DNA from: Streptomyces sp. NBC_01429
GTDB lineage: Bacteria; Actinomycetota; Actinomycetes; Streptomycetales; Streptomycetaceae
Assembly: GCF_036231945.1 (NCBI RefSeq)
Contig: NZ_CP109599.1
Location: 8,014,362-8,078,361, forward strand
Length of the DNA: 64,000 nt
Direction: 5' to 3'
Of the stretch, positions 8,842 through 18,052 are shown in pieces. The notes under the pieces were generated by a model. It did no database searches and had not been told where the DNA came from. It saw nothing but the letters and a program-made list of their open reading frames with translations. Position 1 is the first letter of the stretch; every line of letters starts with the position of its first letter. The position numbers and the translations under genes were made by a program.

Positions 8842-9129
8842 TCAGTCGTCGAGCCGCTGAAGGACCTGCGCGAACTCGTTGTTCTCCACCAGGCCGACGA
8901 GTACGTGGGTCATGTTGCTGATAACCGGCATCGCGGACGATGAGACCGTCCGAGACCCAGAAGTAGCGACCTTCCAGGGCTTCCCCGCTTGTCGCCCACC
9001 TCTTCATCACAAGCTCGACCTGGGCGAGAGTGATGATGGTCGCGCTCCAACGAGAGCCGTCGGGGAGATCGGCGAAGACGTCGGGAGTCCCCCTACCCGC
9101 TCGAATTGCGCTCCCTGGGCTCGATCACA
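8842..9129 (-). pseudogene. Frameshifted hypothetical gene remnant
   Basis: A coding-like stretch reads TPDVFADLPDGSRWSATIIT, LAQVELVMKRWATSGEALEG, RYFWVSDGLIVRDAG, then after a one-base shift near 8925 ISNMTHVLVGLVENNEFAQV and LQRLDD before the stop. Composition is normal for Streptomyces protein. I do not recognise the family, and no start codon is usable. Probably the remainder of a ~90-residue gene. Confidence 0.45.
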
Positions 9130-9387
9130 TGCCGTCTGAGGCGCCCCACCACTCACGCGGATCCACGAGCAGGGCCACGCCGGCAAAGATCATGAGACGC
9201 GCCGCCATTACCACTCCGGGAGCGCGGCCGTTGGGTATGCGTGTCAGCCACCGTGTGCCGAGCACCGCCACACCACAGGACCAGCTCCGCCTCCGCCAGC
9301 CGCCGGCCGCATTCGCCGGCCGCCTGGCGACACCCGCCCCGCACCCGCACCCCTCCCGTACGCACGTCCCCCGAGGAGTTCCCTGCC

Positions 9388-9975
9388 GTGTGGCACGACA
9401 TGCTGGCCCTTCAGATTCCGATCGTGGAGAAGATCATTCGCACGGTCGCGGTCTACGCCATGATCGTGATTCTGTTCCGACTGTCAGGCAAACGCGGTCT
9501 CGCGGGCGTGAACACCTTCGACGTTGTGGTGATCTTCCTGCTGTCGAACGTGGTGCAGAACGCGGTCATCGGTCCGGACAACAGCGTGCTCGGCGGAGCG
9601 ATCGGAGCCGTCACGCTGGTGGCCGTCAACGCCGCGGTGACCCGGTGGCTGGCTCGCGATCCACGGGCCGCGAGGCTGCTGGAAGGAACAGCCACCGTCG
9701 TCGTGGCGAAGGGCAAACTGAAACACCGGGCTCTGCGGCGCCTGGCCCTGCGGCCCTCCGAGATCGAGCACGCGGTCCGTCTCCAGAACGGCGAAGGCGT
9801 CAGCGACATCGCCGAGGGCCGTCTCGAACCGGACGGGCAACTGGTCCTCGTCCTCAAGACCGCACAGCAGGGTGCCACCCGCGGTGAGATCGAGGCGTTG
9901 CAGGCCCGGCTCGCCTCGATCGAGGATCTGCTCACGGTTCTCGCCGGCCGCCGCCGTGACGGCACAGGGTTGTGA
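9388..9975 (+). CDS. DUF421 (YetF-like) membrane protein
   Basis: 195 residues. GAGGAG at 9373 fixes the start at GTG 9388. Three hydrophobic helices lie within the first ~95 residues (with LFRLSGKRGL and FDVVVIFLLSNVVQNAVIG, the DUF421 hallmark), followed by a soluble domain with GKLKHRALRRLALRPSEIEH. Members sit in the membrane with a cytoplasmic beta domain; Bacillus relatives are linked to spore or envelope traits, but the biochemical role is unknown. No operon partner. Confidence 0.8.
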   Translation: MWHDMLALQIPIVEKIIRTVAVYAMIVILFRLSGKRGLAGVNTFDVVVIFLLSNVVQNAVIGPDNSVLGGAIGAVTLVAVNAAVTRWLARDPRAARLLEGTATVVVAKGKLKHRALRRLALRPSEIEHAVRLQNGEGVSDIAEGRLEPDGQLVLVLKTAQQGATRGEIEALQARLASIEDLLTVLAGRRRDGTGL

Positions 9976-10305
9976 CCGCGCCCCGCCGCTGCCCTCACCA
10001 AGGCCAATCCGGCCAGGATTCTGGTACAGGTCCCGGCCGAGAGGCTCGTCATCGCCTGTGACATCAAGATGGCCCCCTGGATATCGAACTGCTGGAGATT
10101 CCACCGCGGTTACGCCGAATCCACACCGTCATCGAGTGACGGGTCGGAGCGTAAAAGCCTCAGGGATGACGGTAGTCGGGCATCTCTCGCGGTCGCGGAC
10201 AGAGGGCGAGAAAGTGTGGGTAGCCAGCGGAGATGCGGAGGTCTAATGTGCGGAGAGCGCCCCTGCCCCCGGCGGACCTGTCCGCACGGGTTGAGGGTGA
10301 CGAGT
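9976..10305. other. Gene-free stretch
   Basis: Nothing supportable. Short open frames on both strands have no domain and no ribosome site. Confidence 0.4.
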
Positions 10306-11388
10306 GTGGCGCATCCAGTCCCGAAGCAGGAAGCGCCGGGTGCTGCCCCCGTCGGCGCGTCGCCGTCCCGGCATATCCACGCACAGGTGCTCCCGGATCT
10401 GCATCACCGGCATGCCGATGCCCTGTACCCACTGGCCCACCTGCTCCGCCCGGACACCGGGAGCGCCGACGAAGCCTTCGTCGGCACCTTGACAGGGGCC
10501 GAGCGTGCCGGGTTCGATTTCTCCGTGACCTCGGATCACTACTTTCCCTGGCTCGTCTCCCAGGGGCACTCACCGTACGCCTGGAGTGTGCTGGGAGCGG
10601 CGGCCCAGGCTACCTCGCGTATTCCTCTGATGACGTACGTGACCTGTCCGACCAGGCGGTATCACCCAGCGGTGGTCGCGCAGAAGGCCGCGACGATGCA
10701 GTTGCTGTCCGAGGGCCGGTTCCGTCTCGGGCTGAGCTCGGGTGAACAGCTCAACGAGCATGTGACCGGTGGTGGTTGGCCCTCCGCGTGGACCAGGATC
10801 GGGATGCTCGAAGAGGCGGTGGGGATCATCCGGGCCCTGCTGGCCGGGGGCACCGTGAACCACCGCGGCGTACACTTCGAGGTGGACAACGCCAAGCTGT
10901 GGGACCTCCCGGACGAGCCGCCCCTCGGCATCGCGGTCTCGGGTGAGCGTTCCTGCTCACTCGCCGGCCGGCTCGCCGATCTGGTGATCGCCACCGAGCC
11001 GAAGGAGGAGTTGCTCAAGGCTTTCGCCGCGCACGGGGGCGCGGGCAAGCCGAAGGCCGGGCAGCTTCCCGTCTGTTACGACGCCGACAGGGCGGCGGCC
11101 GTCGCCCGAGCGCACGAGCAGTTCCGCTGGTCCGTGGGGCCGTAGCCGGTGAACTCGGAACTGCCGAACCCGGCCGCGTTCGCCGAAGCCACCGGTCATG
11201 TGCGCCCGGAGGACATCGCCGAGGCCATCCCGTGCGACAGCGACACAAAACGGTTTGTCGAAGCGGTGAAGCCGTACATCGAGGCGGGCTTCACGGAGAT
11301 CGCGCTGATCCAGATCGGCGGCGACCACCAGGAGCCGTTCCTCGACTGGTCGCAGAAGACACTGCTGCCCGCCCTGCGAGCCCTCTGA
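10306..11388 (+). pseudogene. LLM-class F420-dependent oxidoreductase split by an amber codon
   Basis: From about base 10470 the protein reads like the F420-dependent glucose-6-phosphate dehydrogenase branch of luciferase-like monooxygenases: AGFDFSVTSDHYFPW, GHSPYAWSVLGAAAQAT, MTYVTCPTRRYHPAVVAQKA, NEHVTGGGWP, AKLWDLPDEPP. At 11143 an in-frame TAG stands where the family has tryptophan (VGP-stop-PVNSELP), then the last ~80 residues continue in frame to ALLPALRAL-like end at 11388. One G to A change would explain it. The N-terminus before residue ~50 is not family-like. GTG 10306 behind GAGGG is the best start. Confidence 0.75.
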
Positions 11389-11418
11389 AACGCCGGTGGT
11401 CGACGGCGAACGGCCCGG

Positions 11419-13842
11419 TCAGCCGGACCAGGTCCAGTCGGCCACCTCGGGCAGGTCCGTGCCGTGCTCGCGGATCCAGGCGTGATGGCGGGTGCGTACG
11501 TCCGCCATGGCCTGCCGCACGGCGACAGCCCGGACACCGAGCCCCGGTACCCGGTCGATCGTGTCCATGACCAGCTGGTAGCGGTCGAGGTCGTTGCGGA
11601 CCACCATGTCGAACGGTGTGGTGGTTGTCCCCTCCTCCTTGTAGCCGTGTACGTGAAGGTGGACGTGTCCTGCGCGGCGGTAGGCGAGGCGGTGGATCAG
11701 CCAGGGGTAGCCGTGGTAGGCGAAGATCACCGGCTTGTCGGTGGTGAACACGGCGTCGTACTCGGAGTCCCTCATCCCGTGCGGGTGTTCCTCGTGCGGC
11801 AGGAGCCGGGCCATGTCGACGACGTTCACCACGCGTACGGCCAGCTCCGGCAGATGGCGCCGCAGCAGGTCGGCGGCTGCCATGGTCTCCAGCGTGGGCA
11901 CGTCACCGGCGCAGGCCAGCACGACATCCGGCTCCCGGGAGCCGTCCTCCGTACCGGCCCACTCCCAGACCCCCACGCCACGCGCGCAGTGCGCGCGGGC
12001 CTCCTCCAGGGTGAGCCAGTCGAAGCCGGGCTGTTTGCCGGCCACGATCACATTGACGTAGTCGCGGCTGCGCAGCACGTGATCGGCGACGGCGAGGAGT
12101 GTGTTGGTGTCCGGCGGGAGGTAGACACGTACGACTTCGGGGCTCTTGTTCAGGACGTGGTCGACGAAACCGGGGTCCTGGTGGGAGAAGCCGTTGTGGT
12201 CCTGGCGCCAGACGTGAGAGGTCAGCAGGTAGTTGAGGGACGCGATGGGGCGGCGCCAGGGGAGCCGCCGGGAGGTCCGCAGCCACTTGATGTGCTGGTT
12301 GACCATCGAGTCGACGATATGGGCGAATGCCTCGTAGCTGGAGAACAGCCCGTGCCGGCCGGTGAGCAGGTAGCCCTCCAGCCAGCCTTGACAGAGGTGC
12401 TCGGACAGCACTTCCATCACCCGGCCGTCGCGGGCGAGGTGCTCGTCCGTGCCGAGTACGTTCGCCTGCCACGCCTTGGACGTGGCGTCGTAGAGCGCCT
12501 CCAGCCGGTTCGAGGCGGTCTCGTCGGCGCCCACGACCCGGAAGTCCCGCCGGCCCTTGGTCGCCTCCATAATGTCCTTGAGCAGGAGGCCGAGCACTCG
12601 GGTCGGTTCGTGTGAAGCCCTGCCGGGCGCGTCCACGCGCACCGCGTACCGCTCCAGGGGCGGGACCGGTAGCTCCCGCAGCAGCAGCCCGCCGTTGGAG
12701 TACGGAGTCGCGCCCAGCCTGCGCGCGCCCTCGGGAACGTACTCGAGTACCGACGGGCCCGGTGCGCCTGTCGCGTCGAACAGCTCGTCGGGGCGGTACG
12801 AGCGCAGCCACGCCTCCAGCTGACGCAGATGGTCGGGGTTGTCCCGGACACCGCTCAACGGGACCTGATGCGCGCGCCACGTCCCTTCCACCGGCACTCC
12901 GTCGACCTCGCCTGGACCCGTCCAGCCCTTGGGCGTGCGCAGCACGATCATGGGCCAGGCAGGCCGGCTGGTCATCGCGCCCTTGCGGGCGGCGTACCGG
13001 ATCTCGCCGATACGGTCGGCGGCGCGGTCCATCGCAGAGGCCATGGCGCCGTGGACGGACGAGGGCCGGTCGCCCGTGACGTAGAGGGGTTCGTGCCCGT
13101 AGCCGCGCAGCAGGGAGTCGAGTTCGTCCTGCGGCAGTCGGGCGAGCACGGTCGGGTTGGCGATCTTGTACCCGTTGAGGTGCAGGATCGGCAGGACCGC
13201 GCCGTCGTGCACGGGGTCGAGGAACTTGTTCGCGTGCCAGGAACCGGCGAGCGGGCCGGTCTCCGCCTCCCCGTCGCCGATCACGCAGGCGACCAGCAGA
13301 TCGGGGTGGTCCAGCGCGGCTCCGTAGGCGTGGGCGAGGGAGTAGCCCAGTTCACCGCCTTCGTGGATCGAGCCCGGGGTCTGGGGCGCGACGTGGCTGG
13401 GAACACCTCCGGGGAACGAGAATTGCCGGAACAGGCGTTCCATACCATCCAGGTCCCGGCTCACGTCCGGATAGGTCTCGGAGTACGTGCCCTCCAGCCA
13501 GGAGTTGGCCAGCACGGCGGGCCCTCCGTGGCCGGGCCCCCAGACGCACAGCACATCGATGTCGCGTGCCGTGATGAGCCGGTTGAGATGCGTGTGGACG
13601 AGATTGAGGCCGGGGGAGGTGCCCCAATGGCCGAGCAGTCGCGGTTTGATGTGTTCCGGTGCCAGCGGCTCCAGGAGCAGCGGGTTGGCCATCAGGTAGA
13701 TCTGGCCGACGGCCAGGTAGTTCGCCGCGCGCCAGTGCGCGTCGAGAGCCGTCAGCTCCCCGGCCGTCAGCTTCCCGGCCGTCGATTCTCCGGCGGTCGG
13801 CCCCGTCGGGTTCTCTTCGCCGCTCACGCTGGTCTCGCGCAT
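11419..13842 (-). CDS. xfp: Phosphoketolase (xylulose-5-P / fructose-6-P)
   Basis: 807 residues, the family's usual length. It splits xylulose 5-phosphate (or fructose 6-phosphate) with phosphate to acetyl phosphate and an aldose phosphate, using thiamine diphosphate, in the cytosol. Visible are both phosphoketolase signatures (EGGELGYSLAHAYGA and DHPDLLVACVIGDGE), GHWGTSPGLN, and the ending VADWTWSG. ATG 13842 follows AGGAGG; residues before it in frame are not conserved. It lies 46 bp downstream of dps on the same strand, a likely stress/carbon-overflow unit. Confidence 0.93.
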   Translation of the reverse strand: MRETSVSGEENPTGPTAGESTAGKLTAGELTALDAHWRAANYLAVGQIYLMANPLLLEPLAPEHIKPRLLGHWGTSPGLNLVHTHLNRLITARDIDVLCVWGPGHGGPAVLANSWLEGTYSETYPDVSRDLDGMERLFRQFSFPGGVPSHVAPQTPGSIHEGGELGYSLAHAYGAALDHPDLLVACVIGDGEAETGPLAGSWHANKFLDPVHDGAVLPILHLNGYKIANPTVLARLPQDELDSLLRGYGHEPLYVTGDRPSSVHGAMASAMDRAADRIGEIRYAARKGAMTSRPAWPMIVLRTPKGWTGPGEVDGVPVEGTWRAHQVPLSGVRDNPDHLRQLEAWLRSYRPDELFDATGAPGPSVLEYVPEGARRLGATPYSNGGLLLRELPVPPLERYAVRVDAPGRASHEPTRVLGLLLKDIMEATKGRRDFRVVGADETASNRLEALYDATSKAWQANVLGTDEHLARDGRVMEVLSEHLCQGWLEGYLLTGRHGLFSSYEAFAHIVDSMVNQHIKWLRTSRRLPWRRPIASLNYLLTSHVWRQDHNGFSHQDPGFVDHVLNKSPEVVRVYLPPDTNTLLAVADHVLRSRDYVNVIVAGKQPGFDWLTLEEARAHCARGVGVWEWAGTEDGSREPDVVLACAGDVPTLETMAAADLLRRHLPELAVRVVNVVDMARLLPHEEHPHGMRDSEYDAVFTTDKPVIFAYHGYPWLIHRLAYRRAGHVHLHVHGYKEEGTTTTPFDMVVRNDLDRYQLVMDTIDRVPGLGVRAVAVRQAMADVRTRHHAWIREHGTDLPEVADWTWSG

Positions 13843-13888
13843 GCTCGTCCTCCTGCTGGGAGCCGGACCCGGAAGGCCGCAGTTCGGT

Positions 13889-14464
13889 TCAGGGCCGGTG
13901 GAGTACTTGCTTTCCCGCCGCGGCGGCCGCATCGGTCTCGGTGGTCCCGCCCCTGGTGCTCAGCCTGCCGCCCGCGCTCTCCAGGTGCGCCCTGATGAAC
14001 CACTGGAAGAGTTCCAGGCTGCGCAGGTGCTGGATCAGCATGTCCTGGGTGACCGGATCCAGCTTGCCGACCGAGACGGCCGTCTGACGGTGATCGGCGA
14101 TGATGCCCGAGTAGACGAGGTCCAGGGCTCCGAGATGCTCGATGGCCTCCGCCCGGCCGACGGCGTAGTCGTCCCAGCCGCGCTCGCGCACCAGGGCGCC
14201 CGGCGTCCCGGCGGGTGAGCCGCCCAGGGTCGAGATGCGCTCGGCGGTCTCGTCGACCATGCCGCGAACGGCGTCCACCTGCGGGTCCAGCATCTCGTGC
14301 ACCGCGATGAAGTGCGGTCCGACGACGTTCCAGTGGACGTGCTTGAGGGTCAGGGCGAGATCATTGAGGGCGTGCAGCCGCATCCTGAGCGACTGGACGG
14401 TCTCCCCGCCCTCCGAGGCCGTCATACCGGGCACGGTGTACTGCGGGTCGTTCTGCGATGACAT
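13889..14464 (-). CDS. dps: Dps-family DNA-binding / ferritin-like protein
   Basis: 191 residues. The helix LTLKHVHWNVVGPHFIAVHE carries the ferroxidase histidines; LDPQVDAVRGMVDETAERI supplies the acidic ligands of the neighbouring subunit, as in Dps miniferritins that oxidise iron and protect DNA. The helix bundle ends ELFQWFIRAHLE, followed by a charged 25-residue tail. ATG 14464 follows GAGAGGAA. It precedes xfp closely, so co-transcription is likely. Confidence 0.88.
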   Translation of the reverse strand: MSSQNDPQYTVPGMTASEGGETVQSLRMRLHALNDLALTLKHVHWNVVGPHFIAVHEMLDPQVDAVRGMVDETAERISTLGGSPAGTPGALVRERGWDDYAVGRAEAIEHLGALDLVYSGIIADHRQTAVSVGKLDPVTQDMLIQHLRSLELFQWFIRAHLESAGGRLSTRGGTTETDAAAAAGKQVLHRP

Positions 14465-14679
14465 GAGGTTTCCTCTCTTGCCGGCCTCATTTCGCTTCGC
14501 CCCATCGGGTACCACCGGCCCGCTCGCCCGAACACGGCCCCAGTACGGGCCCGGCTGCCGTGCTCCCACTTCATGCGTAGCGACCGGGACACGCCACAGG
14601 GAGGCGGCCGTACGAGTTGGCGTGGGATTCGAGTCGGGCGAGGGAGGATGGATGAGACTTCGCGGGGTACGCGGCCGTC

Positions 14680-14913
14680 ATGAGCAGTGACATGAGTGAC
14701 ACGCTGGCAGAGACGTACGCCGCGTCGCCCGGGGCCGCGGCTCTCCTTCCCCTGGTATTCGGCCTCGTCGTCGTCGGCGTCCTCATCGCCGGGTTTGTCT
14801 ACGGCCGGCGCATCCTGGCCCGGGAACCCCGTCGCCCCCTGCCGGAGGAACAGCCCAACCGGCCTCAGGACGGCCCGGCCCGAGAGGGTTCCGAGCCGCC
14901 CCAGGAGCGGTAG
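14680..14913 (+). CDS. Small membrane protein, DUF6479-like
   Basis: 77 residues with one transmembrane helix (about 22-43, LLPLVFGLVVVGVLIAGFVYG) followed by RRILAREPRRPLPEEQP and a charged cytoplasmic tail. The REP-RP-PEEQP pattern is that of the small Streptomyces DUF6479 proteins. Function unknown. It is divergent from dps. Confidence 0.6.
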   Translation: MSSDMSDTLAETYAASPGAAALLPLVFGLVVVGVLIAGFVYGRRILAREPRRPLPEEQPNRPQDGPAREGSEPPQER

Positions 14914-15071
14914 GACGGTCCAGATGGCTACAGAAGGCGCGATAGACCGGTCCGCCGGGTGGGCCTTGGGCCGCTGCTCAAGCCGTGCCGGGCGAGTTGC
15001 CCGGGCGGCGGCGAGCGCCGCGAACTGAGGACCGCGCTCGCCTCAGATCCCGGAGGACCCGCACTCTTCTC

Positions 15072-15096
15072 TGTGTCTGTGTCTGTGTCTGTGTCT
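15072..15096. repeat. Hexanucleotide tandem repeat
   Basis: TGTGTC repeated four times in tandem, in a 290-base stretch (14914-15204) that otherwise holds no gene. Confidence 0.85.
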
Positions 15097-15204
15097 GCGG
15101 CCAGGAGGGGCACCGCATGCGGGGACGGCCGGCTGAATACAGAGGCCGGAACGCGCAGCCGGTCCTCGGATCAGCGACACAAAGAGTGCTGGGCTTGGAT
15201 ATCG

Positions 15205-15585
15205 TCAGGTCAGGATGGCCAGGGTAAAGGAGTGTCCGGCTGGGTCGGAGTAGAGCCGGGTGTCCCGCGGCCCGCCGTTGTCCTTGGTGTCCAGGGGCCG
15301 TGCGCCGAGAGCGATCAGCTCGCGCTCCGCCTCGTCGATTTCCCCCCGTGACACCAGGATGCGCAGATGTGCCTGCTGAGAGCTCTCGGGCCGTGGCCAG
15401 CTCGCCGGCGCGTAGCCATGGTCCCGCCGTACCGCGAGATGGACCCCGGCATTGCCGATGATCTCCAAGAAGTCCGGATCCGGGCCTACGCGGACCTCCG
15501 CGTCGAGGAAGGACGAGTAGAACTCCGCCAGTTCGACGGGTTCTGCGCAGTCAAGGACGAGAACACTGATCTTCGCGACGGTCAT
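15205..15585 (-). CDS. Glyoxalase/VOC-superfamily protein
   Basis: 126 residues with the paired beta-alpha-beta-beta-beta modules of the vicinal oxygen chelate fold: SVLVLDCAEPVELAEFYSSF at the start and LRILVSRGEIDEAERELIAL-GARPLDTK, then YSDPAGHSFTLAI at the end. Typical of the glyoxalase-like domain (Glyoxalase_6) of actinobacteria; metal ligands and substrate are not certain. ATG 15585. It is divergent from the aldehyde dehydrogenase. Confidence 0.8.
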   Translation of the reverse strand: MTVAKISVLVLDCAEPVELAEFYSSFLDAEVRVGPDPDFLEIIGNAGVHLAVRRDHGYAPASWPRPESSQQAHLRILVSRGEIDEAERELIALGARPLDTKDNGGPRDTRLYSDPAGHSFTLAILT

Positions 15586-15735
15586 GAACTGCGTGTACCC
15601 CCGGCCGTCGCCCGCACGCGTGGTGCCGTTTGCTGTTCGCCCGCAGCCCCGCCGGGCGGGGCCCTCCCGCCATGTTGCGGGCGGTGGCGGTGCGCGGAAG
15701 GGTCGAAAGCGTTCGTACGAGGAGGAGGAAACACT

Positions 15736-17148
15736 ATGCCCATCGCGACGGTGAACCCCGCCAGCGGCGAGACGCTCAAGACCTTCGACGCGCTCGGAGC
15801 GGACGCGATCGAACACCGGCTCGCGGCTGCCGCCGACAGGTTCCGCCTGTACCGCCTCACTGGTTTCGGCGAACGGGCGAGGCTACTGCGCCGCGCCGCT
15901 GATCTGCTGGAGCGGGACGCCCCGGACATCGCCCGCACGATGACCACCGAAATGGGTAAACCCCTCGCGCAGGCCCGCGCGGAGGCCCTCAAGTGCGTCA
16001 AGGCGATGCGCTGGTACGCGGAGCGCGCCGAGGCGCTCCTCGCGGACGAGCACCCCGCGGAAGGTGATGTCGTGGACTCGGGCGCCGCCCACGTGCGGGT
16101 GCACTACCGCCCGCTTGGTGTGGTGCTCGCGGTGATGCCGTGGAATTTTCCCCTCTGGCAAGTCGTACGGTTCGCCGCGCCCGCCCTTATGGCGGGCAAT
16201 GTCGGCCTGCTCAAGCATGCCTCGAACGTTCCGCAGACCGCGCTCTACCTGGAGGAACTCTTCCACAGGGCGGGTTACCCGGAGGGGTGCTTCCAGACCC
16301 TGCTGGTGGGCTCCGACGCGATCGAGGCCATTCTGCGCGACAGCCGGGTGGCCGCCGCGACCCTCACAGGCAGCGAGCCGGCCGGCCGCTCGGTCGCCTC
16401 GATCGCCGGCGACGAGATCAAGAAGACTGTCCTGGAGCTGGGCGGCAGCGATCCGTACGTGGTCATGTCCTCTGCGGACGTCGAGCGGGCGGCACGGACA
16501 GCGGTGACGGCGCGGGTCCAGAACAACGGCCAGTCGTGCATCGCCGCCAAACGGTTCATCGTGCACGAGGACATCTACGACGCCTTCGCCGAACGGTTCA
16601 CAGCGGGAGTGCGCGCGCTGACCGTCGGGGATCCGCTGGACGAGTCCACGGACGTCGGACCGCTCTCCACCGAACGGGGCCGCGCCGATCTGGAGGAACT
16701 GGTCGACGACGCCCTGAACCGGGGAGCCACCGCGCTGTGCGGAGGAGCCCGGCCCGAGGGCTACGAGAGGGGCTGGTTCTTCACACCGACGGTGCTCGCC
16801 GGTGTCACGGACACGATGCGCGTCCACACCGAGGAGACATTCGGTCCGGTGGCCACGTTGTACCGGGTCAGCGGGGTGGAGGAGGCCATCGCTTTTGCGA
16901 ACGGCACGCCCTTCGGGCTGAGTTCCAACGTCTGGACGCGCGATGAGGGCGAGATGCGGCGGTTCGTCCAGGACATGGAAGCGGGCGGTGTGTTCTTCAA
17001 CGGAATGACGGCCTCGCACCCGGCTCTGCCCTTCGGCGGTGTGAAGCGCTCGGGCTACGGCCGTGAACTGGCGGGGCACGGGATCAAGGAATTCTGCAAT
17101 GCCACCACCGTGTGGCTCGGCGCGGAGCCGGACGCCACGACCTCGTAG
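15736..17148 (+). CDS. Aldehyde dehydrogenase, succinate-semialdehyde type
   Basis: 470 residues, normal for the family; oxidises an aldehyde to the acid with NAD(P). Catalytic Cys268 lies in NNGQSCIAAKRF, Glu234 in LELGGSDPYVV and the oxyanion Asn137 in MPWNFPLWQ. NGQSCIAAKRFIVHE and EMGKPLAQARAE point to the GabD/Sad subgroup rather than glycolytic enzymes. GGAGGAGG directly upstream fixes the ATG. Single gene, in a cluster of stress and redox enzymes. Confidence 0.88.
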   Translation: MPIATVNPASGETLKTFDALGADAIEHRLAAAADRFRLYRLTGFGERARLLRRAADLLERDAPDIARTMTTEMGKPLAQARAEALKCVKAMRWYAERAEALLADEHPAEGDVVDSGAAHVRVHYRPLGVVLAVMPWNFPLWQVVRFAAPALMAGNVGLLKHASNVPQTALYLEELFHRAGYPEGCFQTLLVGSDAIEAILRDSRVAAATLTGSEPAGRSVASIAGDEIKKTVLELGGSDPYVVMSSADVERAARTAVTARVQNNGQSCIAAKRFIVHEDIYDAFAERFTAGVRALTVGDPLDESTDVGPLSTERGRADLEELVDDALNRGATALCGGARPEGYERGWFFTPTVLAGVTDTMRVHTEETFGPVATLYRVSGVEEAIAFANGTPFGLSSNVWTRDEGEMRRFVQDMEAGGVFFNGMTASHPALPFGGVKRSGYGRELAGHGIKEFCNATTVWLGAEPDATTS

Positions 17149-17218
17149 TCGCCTGACTGTCCGGCCCCGAACAGCGCCGCCGACGCCGTCTGGCGTCAGC
17201 GAGTGAGACCCAGGCTTA

Positions 17219-17377
17219 TCACCAGTAGTGCCGCCTGCCGCCCACAGCGTGCCCCAGAGCGCCCAGCACCCACAGGATCGCGCCGATCGCGACGAGGACG
17301 ATGCCGATCGTCCACAGAGCGGAAATGCTGGTGACAAAACCGACCACAAGCAGGATGATGCCGAGGACGACCACCAC
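17219..17377 (-). CDS. Two-helix small membrane protein, DUF6131-like
   Basis: 52 residues from GTG 17377 (GGGAG upstream, an in-frame stop just before). Two hydrophobic helices: VVVLGIILLVVGFVTSISA and WTIGIVLVAIGAILWVLGALG, ending HAVGGRRHYW. This ending and size match the DUF6131 family of Streptomyces membrane peptides. Function unknown; it is convergent with the aldehyde dehydrogenase. Confidence 0.7.
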   Translation of the reverse strand: MVVVLGIILLVVGFVTSISALWTIGIVLVAIGAILWVLGALGHAVGGRRHYW

Positions 17378-17513
17378 GCGCTCCCATCGTCATGCACGCT
17401 CTTCCAGCTCCAGCTTGCGCTCGACCCGCTTTTTTCGCGACCTCGGACACGTGTTTTCCCAGCGCGGGACAGGGCGGCGAGGCCGGCGCGGCCCAGGTCG
17501 GGGGAGCCTGCTC

Positions 17514-18047
17514 TCAGGCGCCGAATTCCTTGAGGAACGCGTGGGAGAAGGCGTTCAGATCGTCCGGCTTCCGGCTGGTGATCAGAGTGCTGGGGGCGGC
17601 GGTGCAGATCCTGACCTGTTCGTCGACCCAGGTGGCTCCCGCGTTGCGCAGGTCCGTTTGCAGGGAGGGCCATGATGTCAGCGTCCTGCCGCGCACCACG
17701 TCGGCCTCGATCAGCGTCCAGGGCGCGTGACAGATCGCTGCCACCGGCTTGCCCGCCTGGAAGAAGCCCTTGACGAAGGCGACGGCCGCCCCGTCCGTCC
17801 GCAGTGCGTCCGGGTTGGCGACGCCACCGGGGAGCACCAGTGCGTCGTAGTCCGCGGCGCCGGCCTGGGACACCGTGCGGCCGACGGGGAAGGTGTCCGC
17901 CTTGTCGAGGTGGTGGAACGCCTGGATCTCCCCCTCGGCGGTGGAGACCAGTGTCGGCTCTCCACCCGCGTCGGCCACGGCCTTCCACGGCTCGGCCAGC
18001 TCGACCTGCTCCACGCCCTCGGGTGCTACGAGGAATGCCACGCGCAT
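17514..18047 (-). CDS. DJ-1/PfpI-family protein (class I glutamine amidotransferase-like)
   Basis: 177 residues. VAFLVAPEGVEQVELAEPW opens the fold with the conserved glutamate; the nucleophile elbow is AAICHAPWTLIEA with cysteine; GGVANPDALR lies before it. This is the PfpI/YhbO type, implicated in repair of glycation damage or in stress response, chaperone or peptidase roles. ATG 18047 begins five bases beyond the stop of the upstream flavodoxin frame; that tight spacing suggests a shared transcript. Confidence 0.85.
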   Translation of the reverse strand: MRVAFLVAPEGVEQVELAEPWKAVADAGGEPTLVSTAEGEIQAFHHLDKADTFPVGRTVSQAGAADYDALVLPGGVANPDALRTDGAAVAFVKGFFQAGKPVAAICHAPWTLIEADVVRGRTLTSWPSLQTDLRNAGATWVDEQVRICTAAPSTLITSRKPDDLNAFSHAFLKEFGA

Positions 18048-18052
18048 GCGAC

